The notes under the pieces are model-generated. The model saw only the letters and a list, made by a program, of their open reading frames with translations. It made no database searches and was not told the origin of the DNA. The translations under genes and the position numbers were made by a program. Shown in pieces: positions 1-7,755 of a stretch of DNA of 37,233 nucleotides (position 1 is its first letter; each line of letters opens with the position of its first letter). The stretch comes from an uncultured Lachnospiraceae bacterium. Its GTDB lineage: Bacteria > Bacillota > Clostridia > Lachnospirales > Lachnospiraceae. The stretch is from contig CAJUFL010000038.1 in NCBI GenBank assembly GCA_910585605.1, positions 1 to 37,233 of the forward strand, given 5' to 3'.

Positions 1-100
1 ATCACAGCTTCAAACAGCATAACAGCGGAACTTTAACAACTGAATAATTGCCATGCATTGAATTTTCAAGGTGCATAAGCGAAAAATATGTGCGAAGTTT

Positions 101-157
101 GAGATAATTACTTTTTATGTATCTCGACAAACCACTCAATGAGTGGTAGGTTATAAT
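101..157 (+). promoter_or_regulatory. Operator-like palindromes before the first regulator gene
   Basis: Two inverted repeats lie upstream of the first gene: GAGATA/TATCTC (101-106 and 120-125) and a perfect 8-1-8 palindrome ACCACTCA-A-TGAGTGGT (131-147). A TATAAT hexamer follows at 152-157, but no good -35 box sits at the right distance. The palindrome therefore covers the likely polymerase site and may be the operator of the adjacent small HTH protein or of another regulator. Bases 1-100 hold nothing I recognise. Confidence 0.4.
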
Positions 158-202
158 TAGAAAATATTTCAATAAATTCGTTTAATGCAAAGGAGCCGGA
201 AA

Positions 203-421
203 ATGCAGACAAAAGAATTACTGAAGGAAGTCCGTTTTAAGGTCGGAATGACACAGAAAGAGTTTGCTGAGTATTTCCATATTCCATTAAGAACCTACGA
301 GCAGTGGGAGCGGGGGCTTAGAGAGATGCCGGAATATACATTAAGATTATTGTTATATAAGATACAGAGTGAAAAATTGGCAGAGAATATTACCGAGGAT
401 ATGGCAAATGAAGTGAATTGA
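203..421 (+). CDS. Small XRE-family HTH regulator
   Basis: A 72-residue protein that is almost entirely one XRE/Cro-type helix-turn-helix. It shows the pattern GMTQKEFAEYF, then PLRTYEQWERG, where the recognition helix and the conserved W-E-x-G turn are clear. I choose the ATG at 203 because AGGAG at 191-195 is well spaced for it; an in-frame ATG at 185 lies upstream of that ribosome site and is unlikely. The stop overlaps the ribosome site of the next gene, so the two are probably co-transcribed. Such single-domain proteins act as autoregulators or antitoxin-like repressors. The palindrome at 131-147 is a plausible target. The specific role is unknown. Confidence 0.75.
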   Translation: MQTKELLKEVRFKVGMTQKEFAEYFHIPLRTYEQWERGLREMPEYTLRLLLYKIQSEKLAENITEDMANEVN

Positions 422-434
422 GGAGGTGTTGGTT

Positions 435-1484
435 ATGAGAAAGCAGAGTATTATCTTTATTATCTGTGTACTACTGGTTACATTAGTATCTCCGGCTATC
501 ACTGTGGAGGCAAAAGCAAAGCCTAAATTATCTGTAAAAGCAAAAACAATGACAGCGGGAGAAAGCTACAAGTTGAAATTAAAGAAGGTATCTTCCGGCG
601 CGAAAGTCAAATGGAAAACCAGTAAAAAGTCTGTGGTGACGATTGCAAAGAAAAAAGGGAATACCGTTACATTAAAGGCAAAGAAAAAGGGAACTGCGGT
701 TATTACAGCAAAATATAAGAAAAAGACATATAAATGCAAAATCACAGTCAAAGATAAGAAGCCGACAGTCGATAATCCGGTGTTGAACAGTACCGATGTG
801 ACCTTATATCATTTGTCTGCTCCAGATGAAAAAGAATTTCCATATGATAAGAACCATTTGAGGGAGTATCGTTTCAAGGTATCTGGAACAAAAAAGGAAG
901 TAAGCAAATGGGAGGTTATCGGAGAGAATGCTGATTATTTTACTATTACAACGTATGGACTGGTAAAAACACAGTGGGGACCAGCGTATGTTGCTCCATG
1001 TGTGACTGCAACGGTGGTAGCTACTTTGGAGGATGGGCGAACACTAAAGGCAACTGTCCGAGCCTATTCTGAACTGAATATATACATAGATTCCGTATTT
1101 GACAGTTTTGAAAAGCAGTATATTACTGCAAATATGACACAAAAGGAAAAAGTAGAGAAAGCGGCATGGTATATCGGTGCAACTTCTGATTATCAAGCAC
1201 AGGATAGTGAATGGTATCATATATTCACGATACATCGGGGAGACTGCTCTGCCAGCCGATATGCTTTGATGTATATGTGCCGACATATGGGAATTAAGGC
1301 GGTTGCCTGTCGTAACATAGACTATCATGGGCAAACCTTAGTAAAAGCAGACGGAATATTTTATATGGTCGTTACCGGATATAATGAACCCAAACCACGC
1401 CAGTACACGATATATGAAATGTCAGCACAGGGGGTGAAAGAATTGGCAGATGATAACAATATGGATTTGACATACTTTGACTAA
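435..1484 (+). CDS. Secreted Ig-like / transglutaminase-like protein
   Basis: A 349-residue exported protein. The start at 435 follows AGGAGGTG at 421-428. Residues 5-27 form a signal peptide ending around VEAKA. Residues 33-106 are a lysine-rich bacterial Ig-like (BIG2-type) repeat, with motifs such as VKWKTSKKSVVTI and GTAVITAKY. Residues 235-320 resemble the transglutaminase-like fold: GDCSASRYALMYMC places the nucleophile at Cys271, and HG at 298-299 gives the His. The Asp expected after the next strand (near YMVVTGYN) is not obvious, so the classical Cys-His-Asp triad may be incomplete. It probably acts at the cell surface, as a cysteine peptidase, a cross-linking enzyme or a binding protein. 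It lies just 13 nt after the small HTH gene. The exact substrate is unknown. Confidence 0.75.
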   Translation: MRKQSIIFIICVLLVTLVSPAITVEAKAKPKLSVKAKTMTAGESYKLKLKKVSSGAKVKWKTSKKSVVTIAKKKGNTVTLKAKKKGTAVITAKYKKKTYKCKITVKDKKPTVDNPVLNSTDVTLYHLSAPDEKEFPYDKNHLREYRFKVSGTKKEVSKWEVIGENADYFTITTYGLVKTQWGPAYVAPCVTATVVATLEDGRTLKATVRAYSELNIYIDSVFDSFEKQYITANMTQKEKVEKAAWYIGATSDYQAQDSEWYHIFTIHRGDCSASRYALMYMCRHMGIKAVACRNIDYHGQTLVKADGIFYMVVTGYNEPKPRQYTIYEMSAQGVKELADDNNMDLTYFD

Positions 1485-1526
1485 ACCAGACGCTTTTGGA
1501 GTTTGTGAGTTGGTTTGTGTAAGGAA

Positions 1527-1564
1527 AAAGCGGCAGCTTGGATTGATAATAGCTGTCGCTTTTT
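1527..1564. terminator. Bidirectional terminator
   Basis: A 12-bp stem AAAGCGGCAGCT / AGCTGTCGCTTT (one G-U pair) is flanked by an A run on the left and a T run on the right. It can end the rightward transglutaminase-like gene and the leftward HTH gene. A second, weaker GCTGGC/GCCAGC hairpin lies at 1575-1597. Confidence 0.8.
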
Positions 1565-1614
1565 GATTGCAAATGCTGGCTTGCCAAGCGTGCCAGCGTT
1601 TGTTGCACATAGAT

Positions 1615-1830
1615 TTAGGATGCAGGATTATCGTCCGTTAGCACAAAAATATCTTCTACACTTACCTGTAAATATTTAGCAATACGGAGAGCATTTTCTA
1701 GTGAGGGGCAATATTCGCCACGTTCAATATTACTGATACTTCGAGGACAGGTGCCGATTGCATTGGCAATCTGTTTTTGGCGGCAGTTATGTTTTGTGCG
1801 GATTTCTCGTAAATTGGTTATTACAGCCAT
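1615..1830 (-). CDS. XRE-family HTH regulator
   Basis: A 71-residue leftward protein consisting of one Cro/CI-type helix-turn-helix: LREIRTKHNCRQKQIANAIG, then the recognition helix CPRSISNIERGEYCPSLENALRIAKYLQVSVEDIF. This is the compact form common in phage and conjugative elements (YgzD-like). It ends beside the bidirectional terminator. The next gene on the same strand (S24 repressor) ends 57 nt upstream of its start, so they may share a transcript. It probably represses promoters of the mobile region. There is no evidence for the exact target. Confidence 0.8.
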   Translation of the reverse strand: MAVITNLREIRTKHNCRQKQIANAIGTCPRSISNIERGEYCPSLENALRIAKYLQVSVEDIFVLTDDNPAS

Positions 1831-1887
1831 AGTTTCCCTTCTTTCTTTTATTTGTGTGATGTAACTGTTTCTGAAAAAGTCTTATCA

Positions 1888-2592
1888 TTATTCGTGCAAA
1901 ACTCGTCCTAATATCTTAAAGGAATCGTCCTCATGGACAGGGATGGGTTGATAGGAACTGTTGAGAGATATGAGAAAGACACCCTCGTTATCATCCTGTA
2001 GTTTTTTAATATAGGCTTCTCCGTTCAGACAGAAGATACCGATTTCTCCATGATTAAGTTCCTCTGTCCGTTCTACCCATATTGTCTGTTTGTCATGGAA
2101 TCGTGGCTCCATGCTGTCCCCACTTATCTCCAGAGCAAAATCTGCAAGTGTGGGGATATCTTCATTAACAGCAATATTTTCATAATCATCCCCATCAAGG
2201 AACTCTCCCAATCCGGCAGATACCGGAATCGTAAATTTGGGCAGATACCGTTCAAAGGGGATAATATTATCTGGAAGTTCTCTAAACTCGTCAGAAAGCA
2301 GAAGAAGTTGGATGTATTCTTTTACCCGTTCTATGCCTTTCTGGTTCAATCCTGCAAAGGGATTATCATTTTGTACTTTGCTAATAAATTCCCCATAGAT
2401 GTCTGTAATTCCTAAGATTTTGCATAAGGTCAGAAATTGGTTTGTGTTTGGTGTGGTCATATTTTTTTCCCAGCAGCACAGTGAAGATGTGCTGATAGAA
2501 ATATTATGTTTTTTCAGTTCTTCCGAAAGGCTGGCTAATGACAGTCCGGCAGCTTTTCGATATTTTTTGATTGTTTCGCCTATTGCTTTCAT
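1888..2592 (-). CDS. LexA/CI-type repressor with S24 self-cleavage domain
   Basis: A 234-residue phage-type repressor. Residues 4-65 are an XRE helix-turn-helix (IKKYRKAAGLSLASLSEEL; STSSLCCWEKN). Residues 120-230 are an S24 peptidase domain. ISGDSMEP places the nucleophile at Ser160, and AYIKKL supplies the general-base lysine (Lys196 or 197). The Ala-Gly pair in VSAGLGEF (126-127) is the likely self-cleavage site. Proteins of this design are cleaved with RecA help during DNA damage and so release an element from repression. The divergent promoter with a GTTAC-N12-GTAAC repeat at 2690-2725 is the expected operator. This is the switch gene of a former phage or integrative element. I saw no truncation. 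Confidence 0.88.
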   Translation of the reverse strand: MKAIGETIKKYRKAAGLSLASLSEELKKHNISISTSSLCCWEKNMTTPNTNQFLTLCKILGITDIYGEFISKVQNDNPFAGLNQKGIERVKEYIQLLLLSDEFRELPDNIIPFERYLPKFTIPVSAGLGEFLDGDDYENIAVNEDIPTLADFALEISGDSMEPRFHDKQTIWVERTEELNHGEIGIFCLNGEAYIKKLQDDNEGVFLISLNSSYQPIPVHEDDSFKILGRVLHE

Positions 2593-2689
2593 TGTTCATC
2601 GTCCTCTCGGTAAGTTTTGTTATATACCAATATACAGGGAAATGAAATAAAAATTAAGAAAAATTTAGTTAAAATAAAAAAAGAAATAT

Positions 2690-2725
2690 GTTACCATTGA
2701 TTTTTAGTAACGCTAAATATATAAT
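2690..2725 (+). promoter_or_regulatory. Divergent promoter with repressor-type operator
   Basis: Rightward promoter TTGATT (2697-2702), a 17-nt spacer, and TATAAT (2720-2725). An inverted repeat GTTAC-N12-GTAAC (2690-2694 and 2707-2711) straddles the -35 box. The position opposite the S24 repressor gene is the layout of a lysogeny switch. That the S24 protein binds here is inference. Confidence 0.6.
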
Positions 2726-2771
2726 GCAAGAATAGAACGTGAGTTTGCAATGTATGGGAAGGAGGCATGAC

Positions 2772-2831
2772 ATGGGTAAGATAGAAAAGCAAAAGCAGAC
2801 GGATATGTGGTTCATGTGGAAAACCGTATAG
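2772..2831 (+). CDS. Possible 19-residue peptide ORF in a structured leader
   Basis: A short ORF begins at an ATG preceded by AAGGAGG (2759-2765) and encodes MGKIEKQKQTDMWFMWKTV. It is the first ORF downstream of the divergent promoter. A different frame continues open past its stop, with a CGSCGKPYSKQAD pattern up to about 2910, so the peptide may be the start of a frame-damaged gene. Bases 2832-2976 contain no full gene but hold hairpins, including CGGAA-C-TTCCG, ACTTGC/GCAAGT and TACAAAA/TTTTGTA (2933-2957), just before the Com-like gene. Confidence 0.3.
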   Translation: MGKIEKQKQTDMWFMWKTV

Positions 2832-2976
2832 CAAGCAGGCAGATCAGCAAATTAGCCGGAGCATGTGTATCATGCGTCGGAACTTCCGGCACCAGCTAAC
2901 TTGCCAAGGTTGATTTCCCTTTCCCTAGCAAGTACAAAATGGAACCTGAGTTTTGTATTGATAGGAGTGAACAGTA

Positions 2977-3162
2977 TTGGAGAATAAGAAAATTGAATTT
3001 CATTGCAGCAAGTGTAATAAACGCTTATTTGATTACATAGCAGGAGATATGTGTGTTGAGATTGAGATGAAGTGTGAGAGATGTAAGCGGGTAATGCGTT
3101 TGAAAAAATATACCGAGTTACAGATAAGAACAAAATCCGTCAATGGAAAGTTTCTTGTCTGA
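2977..3162 (+). CDS. Com-like zinc-finger protein
   Basis: A 61-residue protein with two CxxC knuckles, CSKC (residues 10-13) and CERC (33-36), separated by DYIAGDMCVEIEMK. This layout matches the Com family of Mu-like phages, where Com is a small zinc protein that binds mRNA and activates translation of the mom DNA-modification gene. The start is TTG at 2977, supported by AGGAG at 2963-2967 (9-nt spacing). No ATG fits. No DNA-modification gene follows; the next ORF is an XRE regulator more than 400 nt away, so its usual target is absent or lost. Bases just upstream form hairpins and may be its own RNA target. The family call is firm on the cysteine pattern, less so on function. Confidence 0.65.
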   Translation: MENKKIEFHCSKCNKRLFDYIAGDMCVEIEMKCERCKRVMRLKKYTELQIRTKSVNGKFLV

Positions 3163-3223
3163 ACCAGAACAATAGAATAAGCCCACCTGATACGGGCAGT
3201 ATCCGAAAGGATATTCAGCACCA

Positions 3224-3284
3224 AAGACGCAGGGGAAATTAGACAAGTTGTGGTTGTATTTGTCTTTTCCCTGTGTCTTATTTG
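3224..3284 (+). terminator. Long imperfect terminator hairpin
   Basis: Arms starting at AAGACGCAGGGGAAA (3224-3238) pair with TTTTCCCTGTGTCTT (3265-3279) through G-U pairs. An inner AGACAA/TTGTCT stem extends the hairpin. The downstream T content is modest (TTATTTGT). It plausibly ends the Com-like transcript. Bases 3285-3590 otherwise hold only a candidate promoter. Confidence 0.55.
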
Positions 3285-3325
3285 TCATGGAAAGGCAGGA
3301 AAACGTATAAAATGCTGTCGAAATA

Positions 3326-3354
3326 TTGACTATAATGGTAATTTATGTTAATAT
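3326..3354 (+). promoter_or_regulatory. Candidate sigma-A promoter
   Basis: TTGACT (3326-3331), a 17-nt spacer, and TAATAT (3349-3354). It would give a leader of about 230 nt before the HTH gene at 3591. No terminator or riboswitch was recognised in that leader. Confidence 0.45.
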
Positions 3355-3590
3355 CGTACCAAATACAAATAGATGAGTAGCAAACGAGAGACTTATACAT
3401 ATTAAACAACTTACATAACTAAAGTAATTTAATTGCTTAGGAGAACTACGTTAAGAATTTAGAATACTTTTGTGATGTCTGGAATGGGTATGTGTGAAGG
3501 TCTTTTTTTGTTATCATAAGTTGGTTTTCAAAGAATATCAGTGTTTGATGCCTCCGCAATCCCAAATTTGAGATGAAGGAGGTGATAACG

Positions 3591-3947
3591 GTGGATTCTG
3601 ATAAATGTTTTAATGCAAGAGAAGTCGGTTTGCGTGTAAAGAGGCGGGCAAAGGAATTGGGATATACAGGAGATTCCCTAGCAGAAGAAATGAATGTTGA
3701 GTATGCGACGATTTCCAGAATATACAGAGGCTTGAGTGTGAAAATTGAGTACATATATGAATTAAGCCAGATTCTGAATGTTTCCACCGATTATCTCCTC
3801 AAGGGTAGTAAAAGTGATGTGGAGCAATGTGTTCTGTCAAATAGGGAGGACTATATGAAATTTTTGTCGGAACTGAGTGATAAAGAGCTAGAACAGACTG
3901 TGATGCATGCTAAGATAACATTGGGGATGTATAGTGGAGTGTATTGA
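3591..3947 (+). CDS. XRE-family HTH regulator with C-terminal helix
   Basis: A 118-residue regulator. Residues 8-65 are an XRE helix-turn-helix (VGLRVKRRAKELGYTGDSLAEEM; YATISRIYRGLSVKIEYIYELSQILNVSTDYLL). The C-terminal third, residues 75-118, is predicted helical and probably mediates dimerisation. I choose GTG at 3591 because AAGGAGGTG (3576-3584) lies just upstream. An in-frame ATG at 3573 would place that ribosome site inside the coding region. It is likely a repressor of the mobile region. No target can be named. Confidence 0.75.
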   Translation: MDSDKCFNAREVGLRVKRRAKELGYTGDSLAEEMNVEYATISRIYRGLSVKIEYIYELSQILNVSTDYLLKGSKSDVEQCVLSNREDYMKFLSELSDKELEQTVMHAKITLGMYSGVY

Positions 3948-4020
3948 TAAAAAGAATTCTATAAATGAGAAATAGCATGTATGTATATATAGTAGTTGTA
4001 ATTGCGGTATTTTGGATTAT

Positions 4021-4063
4021 AAAAAGCCTCTAAACTGAAGATTCTATCATATCAGTTTAGAGG
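4021..4063 (-). terminator. Terminator of the ROK gene
   Basis: A perfect 12-bp stem CCTCTAAACTGA / TCAGTTTAGAGG (4027-4038 and 4052-4063). Read on the minus strand it is followed by CTTTTT. It lies 28 nt after the leftward ROK stop codon. Confidence 0.85.
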
Positions 4064-4090
4064 TTTGATGAACTGGGAGAGGTTCTTTCG

Positions 4091-5392
4091 CTATTGTATA
4101 TAATATTCCCATGATAAGTTTAAATTATATTTCATATGATATGAATATATTGCGGCACCAATGGCGGGAGCTTTGGGACCTAATTGTGAAACTAATAAAG
4201 TACAAGCGTTTCTACTAAATTTTAGATGATTCTCATCTTGCACTTTTGTAATATGATTAAACAAAATATTCATGCTTTTATAGAATTTTCCAGTAAATAT
4301 AATTAAATCCAAGTTTAATAAATTAGTACTGGTATTAATCATGTGTCCAAGGTATGAACCGAATAGTGATGCCTTCTCAGTAGATTTTTCTAATATGTCT
4401 GCAATTTCTTGGGAACTTAGGTCACAAAATTTTTCGTGACTAGCTTGAAATACGTCGGTTCGTATTCGATGTTCGTAACAGTTCTTACCTCCACAAGTAC
4501 ATTTTAAATCAATTTTGTCAGTATTATTTATATTATTTGGAGTTATCAATTCGCATAAATCGGGAACTTGGATATGACCGATTTCTCCAGAGTATCCACA
4601 TGTACCAGAGTATATTTTTTCAAAATATAATCCCGCTCCAATTCCCCCACCTAGATAAAGAGACATTATGTTTTTATTTATAATATATTTTGAATTTGTT
4701 TGATACAAATTTATTTTTTCCGCAATCATTGCTGCATTTGCATTTTGTACTAAATATATATCTATTTCGTTTTCTTTAAAATAAGCTTGTTTATCTGGAA
4801 ATAATAAACCTGTAAGGGTTGTTTCGTTGAGATAATCTCTTATATGTGCATTAAGTATAGTGTGGGTTTGCTCATTAATTACACCTGTACATGAAATACC
4901 AATGCTAAGAAAATTTAGTGATTTTTCATGAGTATGCCATAATTTAATACAATCAAATACGCTGTCTAATACGGCTTTTAACGTAGCGAATTGAGAAGGT
5001 GTTTTAAAATATATATAATTCTTTTTTGTATTCCCAAAGCATTTAATTAATAGTTCGTCATTCTTAAGTCCGCAATCGGAAAGTTTATTATAAAGGGTTT
5101 CTTTATATGGTGCAAACTTTGTTTCAGAAAAAAGAGAAAAATCCATATCTAAAAGTACAATTTTACATAGCGAACTACCAATAGAAATTCCACAAAGAGT
5201 ACCATAACTTTTTGAGATGGACAAATCCTCTTTGTTGATAATTTTTGAATCATTTAATTCATCAAGAATTTTATAAATTGTTGGCATAGATAAATTCAAA
5301 TAATTTGCTATCTCAGGTTTGTTAATCTGTTTATAAAATCGTAATAGGTTTAATAAATCGGAATTTTGTGTTATAAGTTTTTTTGTATCCAT
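4091..5392 (-). CDS. ROK-family transcriptional regulator (NagC/XylR type)
   Basis: A 433-residue ROK protein. Residues 5-60 are a winged-helix DNA-binding domain (LLRFYKQINKPEIANYLNLS; PTIYKILDEL). The rest is the ROK ATPase-like sugar-binding fold: GISIGSS near residue 68, then GGGIGAGLYF, GYSGEIGHIQ and the zinc cluster CTCGGKNCYEH. It carries the ROK marker GEIGH, so it may still bind a sugar or sugar phosphate, but it is a regulator rather than a kinase because of its HTH. ROK repressors usually control neighbouring sugar genes; here no sugar gene is adjacent. The gene is markedly more AT-rich than the chromosomal genes to the right, which suggests recent transfer. It is divergent from the membrane protein at 5755. 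Confidence 0.85.
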   Translation of the reverse strand: MDTKKLITQNSDLLNLLRFYKQINKPEIANYLNLSMPTIYKILDELNDSKIINKEDLSISKSYGTLCGISIGSSLCKIVLLDMDFSLFSETKFAPYKETLYNKLSDCGLKNDELLIKCFGNTKKNYIYFKTPSQFATLKAVLDSVFDCIKLWHTHEKSLNFLSIGISCTGVINEQTHTILNAHIRDYLNETTLTGLLFPDKQAYFKENEIDIYLVQNANAAMIAEKINLYQTNSKYIINKNIMSLYLGGGIGAGLYFEKIYSGTCGYSGEIGHIQVPDLCELITPNNINNTDKIDLKCTCGGKNCYEHRIRTDVFQASHEKFCDLSSQEIADILEKSTEKASLFGSYLGHMINTSTNLLNLDLIIFTGKFYKSMNILFNHITKVQDENHLKFSRNACTLLVSQLGPKAPAIGAAIYSYHMKYNLNLSWEYYIQ

Positions 5393-5754
5393 GGAAAAGA
5401 TGTCCTTTCAAAAAATATAATCATAAAAATTTTAACATAAATAATTTTTTTTTTCAACGTATCAATATTAAATTTTGGGGATTTGTTTTATGGATAAAAC
5501 ATTCAGAAAAAACTTATTTTGTAATTGCAATTCAAATGATTATATGGTAATATAAAATCAGTATAAAAAAAGCTATATTTGATTAAAAACTCTAGATAAA
5601 AATATAATAATATGAAGGGAGGCGTGATGGTTGGTTTATCTAAATAATCGGGGTGCTATTTACAAATTATGACAACAAGATTATTCAATGAAGTATATGA
5701 ATGCACTCTGCAAAATGTAACATGTCGTTAGGTTTTGACGAAAGGGGTGTCGTT
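5393..5754. other. AT-rich divergent intergenic region with a possible 20-residue ORF
   Basis: This 362-nt gap separates the leftward ROK gene from the rightward membrane protein and must hold both promoters. A TTTTTTTTTT run occurs near 5446-5455. A small ORF at 5669-5731 could encode MTTRLFNEVYECTLQNVTCR, with a weak upstream CGGGGTG, and its stop lies 23 nt before the membrane protein start. A second ribosome site, AAGGGAGG near 5615, precedes only a six-codon ORF. I see no clear operator. Confidence 0.4.
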
Positions 5755-7089
5755 ATGAAAAAATTTATTGAAACAATTAGGGTGATTATTATTCCAGTAG
5801 AGGTGGTATTGTTCTTATTAGTATGTTTGGCAGCAACATTATTGTCTGCTGTGATAGAAATATTTGTTGTGAGTGAGGTTTTACAAATGCCAGAACTGGA
5901 AATAGTTGGTTCTTACATTCCGGTTGTTGTGGTGATTATTATGGAAGTTTTGAAACTATTCTTAAAATTCTATTCTCAGAGACTGCGGCAGGCGGGAGAG
6001 GAAAGAAAAGCCGTTTGGTATAATTTTGTAGGTATGATATTAATCACGTTTTCTTTTCTTTGTACCATGTTTTATACTTCAAATGCATTATATAACAAAC
6101 AAAGTGTTACAAAAGCATTGGAGACAGATAAAGAATCTGTTGTTAAAGAGTACGATAAAAAGATACAGCAAGTTAAGGAGGATAGTCAAAGTGAACTGGA
6201 AGAAAAGCTTGAATTTGAGTGGAAAATGGTTGAATCTGCAAGAAAAGCCTATGATAATTATGAAATGATATATACTCCATATCGTGAATATGTTAGAACA
6301 AAAGAAATAAAGGATAAGTTGTATCGAGAGTATTTGGCAGCTCAAGAAAGATATGATGAAAAGGAGAAGGAGATTAGTGAATTACAAGAATCAAAATTGG
6401 ATGAGGCTATTGCAGAGTTGAAAAATGAATGTATTGCAAAACAACATGAAAAAGAAGAAGATTTTAAGGTTCAGTCTGCTGGAGATAATAAATATATTCG
6501 GAATACATTAATGTTTATAACGGAACTAGGAGGGAAAGAAAGCGGAGAATATTCTCGAGATGTATACTATTTTATTGTGATTTTGCTTTCACTTATCGTA
6601 GCACTTATTTTGGAAATAGCAATTCAAAGTGGACAAGATTTTCTCGCAATGAACAATACTATAATGGCGAATGTGCTAGAAACAAATGAAAGTATTAGTC
6701 AAGGATTGAGTAAATTTCGTGAGAGTTTTTGCTCTCAGTTGATTCGAGCGATGGTGATGGCTGGAATATTTATGATAGTCGGGACATGTGTTACTTTGAT
6801 TAATGTAAATATGGTTCTTATAGCTTTTGGAAGTTTCTTTTTTGCTGTTAGCCTTTTTCGTAATGAGAAAGATATTGAGTGGGATAAGGGATGGAATATT
6901 TTGAGTCAATTGTGTTCGGGGGAGCGAATTCAGGTTCAGGCTATGCAAATTCTTATAACGGTTGCGGTATTTGTTGGTGTTACCATATTTGTTATGCATA
7001 CGACTGAGGATTTGATTCCTGCATCATTTGCACTTACGATAGGAAATGTTTCTGGGAATTTGGTGTTTACTAAACCTCATATGGCATAA
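5755..7089 (+). CDS. Membrane protein with central coiled coil, unknown function
   Basis: A 444-residue protein that I do not recognise. I start it at ATG 5755, after AAAGGGGTG (5741-5748); an in-frame ATG at 5701 has no ribosome site. Hydrophobic segments lie near residues 9-38, 53-75 and 90-110. A highly charged coiled coil follows at 115-240, rich in K and E (for example KEYDKKIQQVKEDSQ and ERYDEKEKEISELQ). More hydrophobic segments lie near 269-292, 331-348, 350-366 and 397-414. The layout, with paired membrane bundles around a long soluble coiled coil, resembles DUF4407-like and other element-borne membrane proteins, but I cannot assign a family. It is AT-rich and stands alone, closed by a terminator at 7113. 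Confidence 0.65.
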   Translation: MKKFIETIRVIIIPVEVVLFLLVCLAATLLSAVIEIFVVSEVLQMPELEIVGSYIPVVVVIIMEVLKLFLKFYSQRLRQAGEERKAVWYNFVGMILITFSFLCTMFYTSNALYNKQSVTKALETDKESVVKEYDKKIQQVKEDSQSELEEKLEFEWKMVESARKAYDNYEMIYTPYREYVRTKEIKDKLYREYLAAQERYDEKEKEISELQESKLDEAIAELKNECIAKQHEKEEDFKVQSAGDNKYIRNTLMFITELGGKESGEYSRDVYYFIVILLSLIVALILEIAIQSGQDFLAMNNTIMANVLETNESISQGLSKFRESFCSQLIRAMVMAGIFMIVGTCVTLINVNMVLIAFGSFFFAVSLFRNEKDIEWDKGWNILSQLCSGERIQVQAMQILITVAVFVGVTIFVMHTTEDLIPASFALTIGNVSGNLVFTKPHMA

Positions 7090-7112
7090 TATTATATGTA
7101 GTTGTGTGATTA

Positions 7113-7146
7113 AAAAGCAGTTGCTGTTTTAGTAACTGCTTTTTTG
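7113..7146 (+). terminator. Rho-independent terminator
   Basis: Stem AAAGCAGTTGCT / AGTAACTGCTTT around a GTTTT loop, followed by six T. It ends the membrane-protein transcript. Confidence 0.88.
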
Positions 7147-7290
7147 TTATGTAAAAATTCAACAAAAACTGTTGGATTTCTTCCCCTTTTTCAACACATA
7201 ATCAACTTCTTTTGTTTGTTGAAAACATTTAACATATAGATACAGGTTGAAACATCAAGGTTAGAATAATCACAGAGGGGAGGTGGATAT

Positions 7291-7647
7291 GTGGAATACG
7301 ATGGAATTTTAATCGGACAGGCTGTGCGTGACATTCGGACAGAACGTGGGTTGACGATTGAGGAGTTGAGTGATCGGGTGGGCAAATCGGTTTCCCATAT
7401 CCACCAACTGGAGTTGGGAAGCCGGAAAATGAGTGTTGATTTGCTCCTTGCCCTTGTTTCCGTTCTTGATACGGACGCAAACAGAATATTAAGGATTGAG
7501 AAAACGGAGGAGGCATGTGACAGGGAACAGGAAAGTAGTATGGAGATATCCATTGATGAGGAATTGGACAAGCTGCCAGTTTTGCAAAGAGAGTATCTGA
7601 AAAAGGCTTTTCTTAACATGATTCAGACCATTCCGGCTATGTCCTGA
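7291..7647 (+). CDS. XRE-family HTH regulator
   Basis: A 118-residue protein. Residues 6-65 form an XRE helix-turn-helix (IGQAVRDIRTERGLTIEELSDRVG; VSHIHQLELGSRKMSVDLLLALVSVL). The remainder (DEELDKLPVLQREYLKKAFLNMI) is an acidic to helical tail. The start is GTG at 7291, with GGGGAGG at 7277-7283. The overlapping ATG at 7289 is in another frame and stops after seven codons. It is the first gene of the mobile-element block that continues with the resolvase-like protein, MazF toxins and integrase. It is likely a control gene of that block, and no target is visible. Confidence 0.78.
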   Translation: MEYDGILIGQAVRDIRTERGLTIEELSDRVGKSVSHIHQLELGSRKMSVDLLLALVSVLDTDANRILRIEKTEEACDREQESSMEISIDEELDKLPVLQREYLKKAFLNMIQTIPAMS

Positions 7648-7755
7648 GTAAAAACACCATGACATGGTATACATAGCAAAAAGAGTACCATGTCATGCCA
7701 TGTTCAAACAGAAGGATGTGGAGTAGCATTATATCAAGGAAAGGAAGTGGATGTT

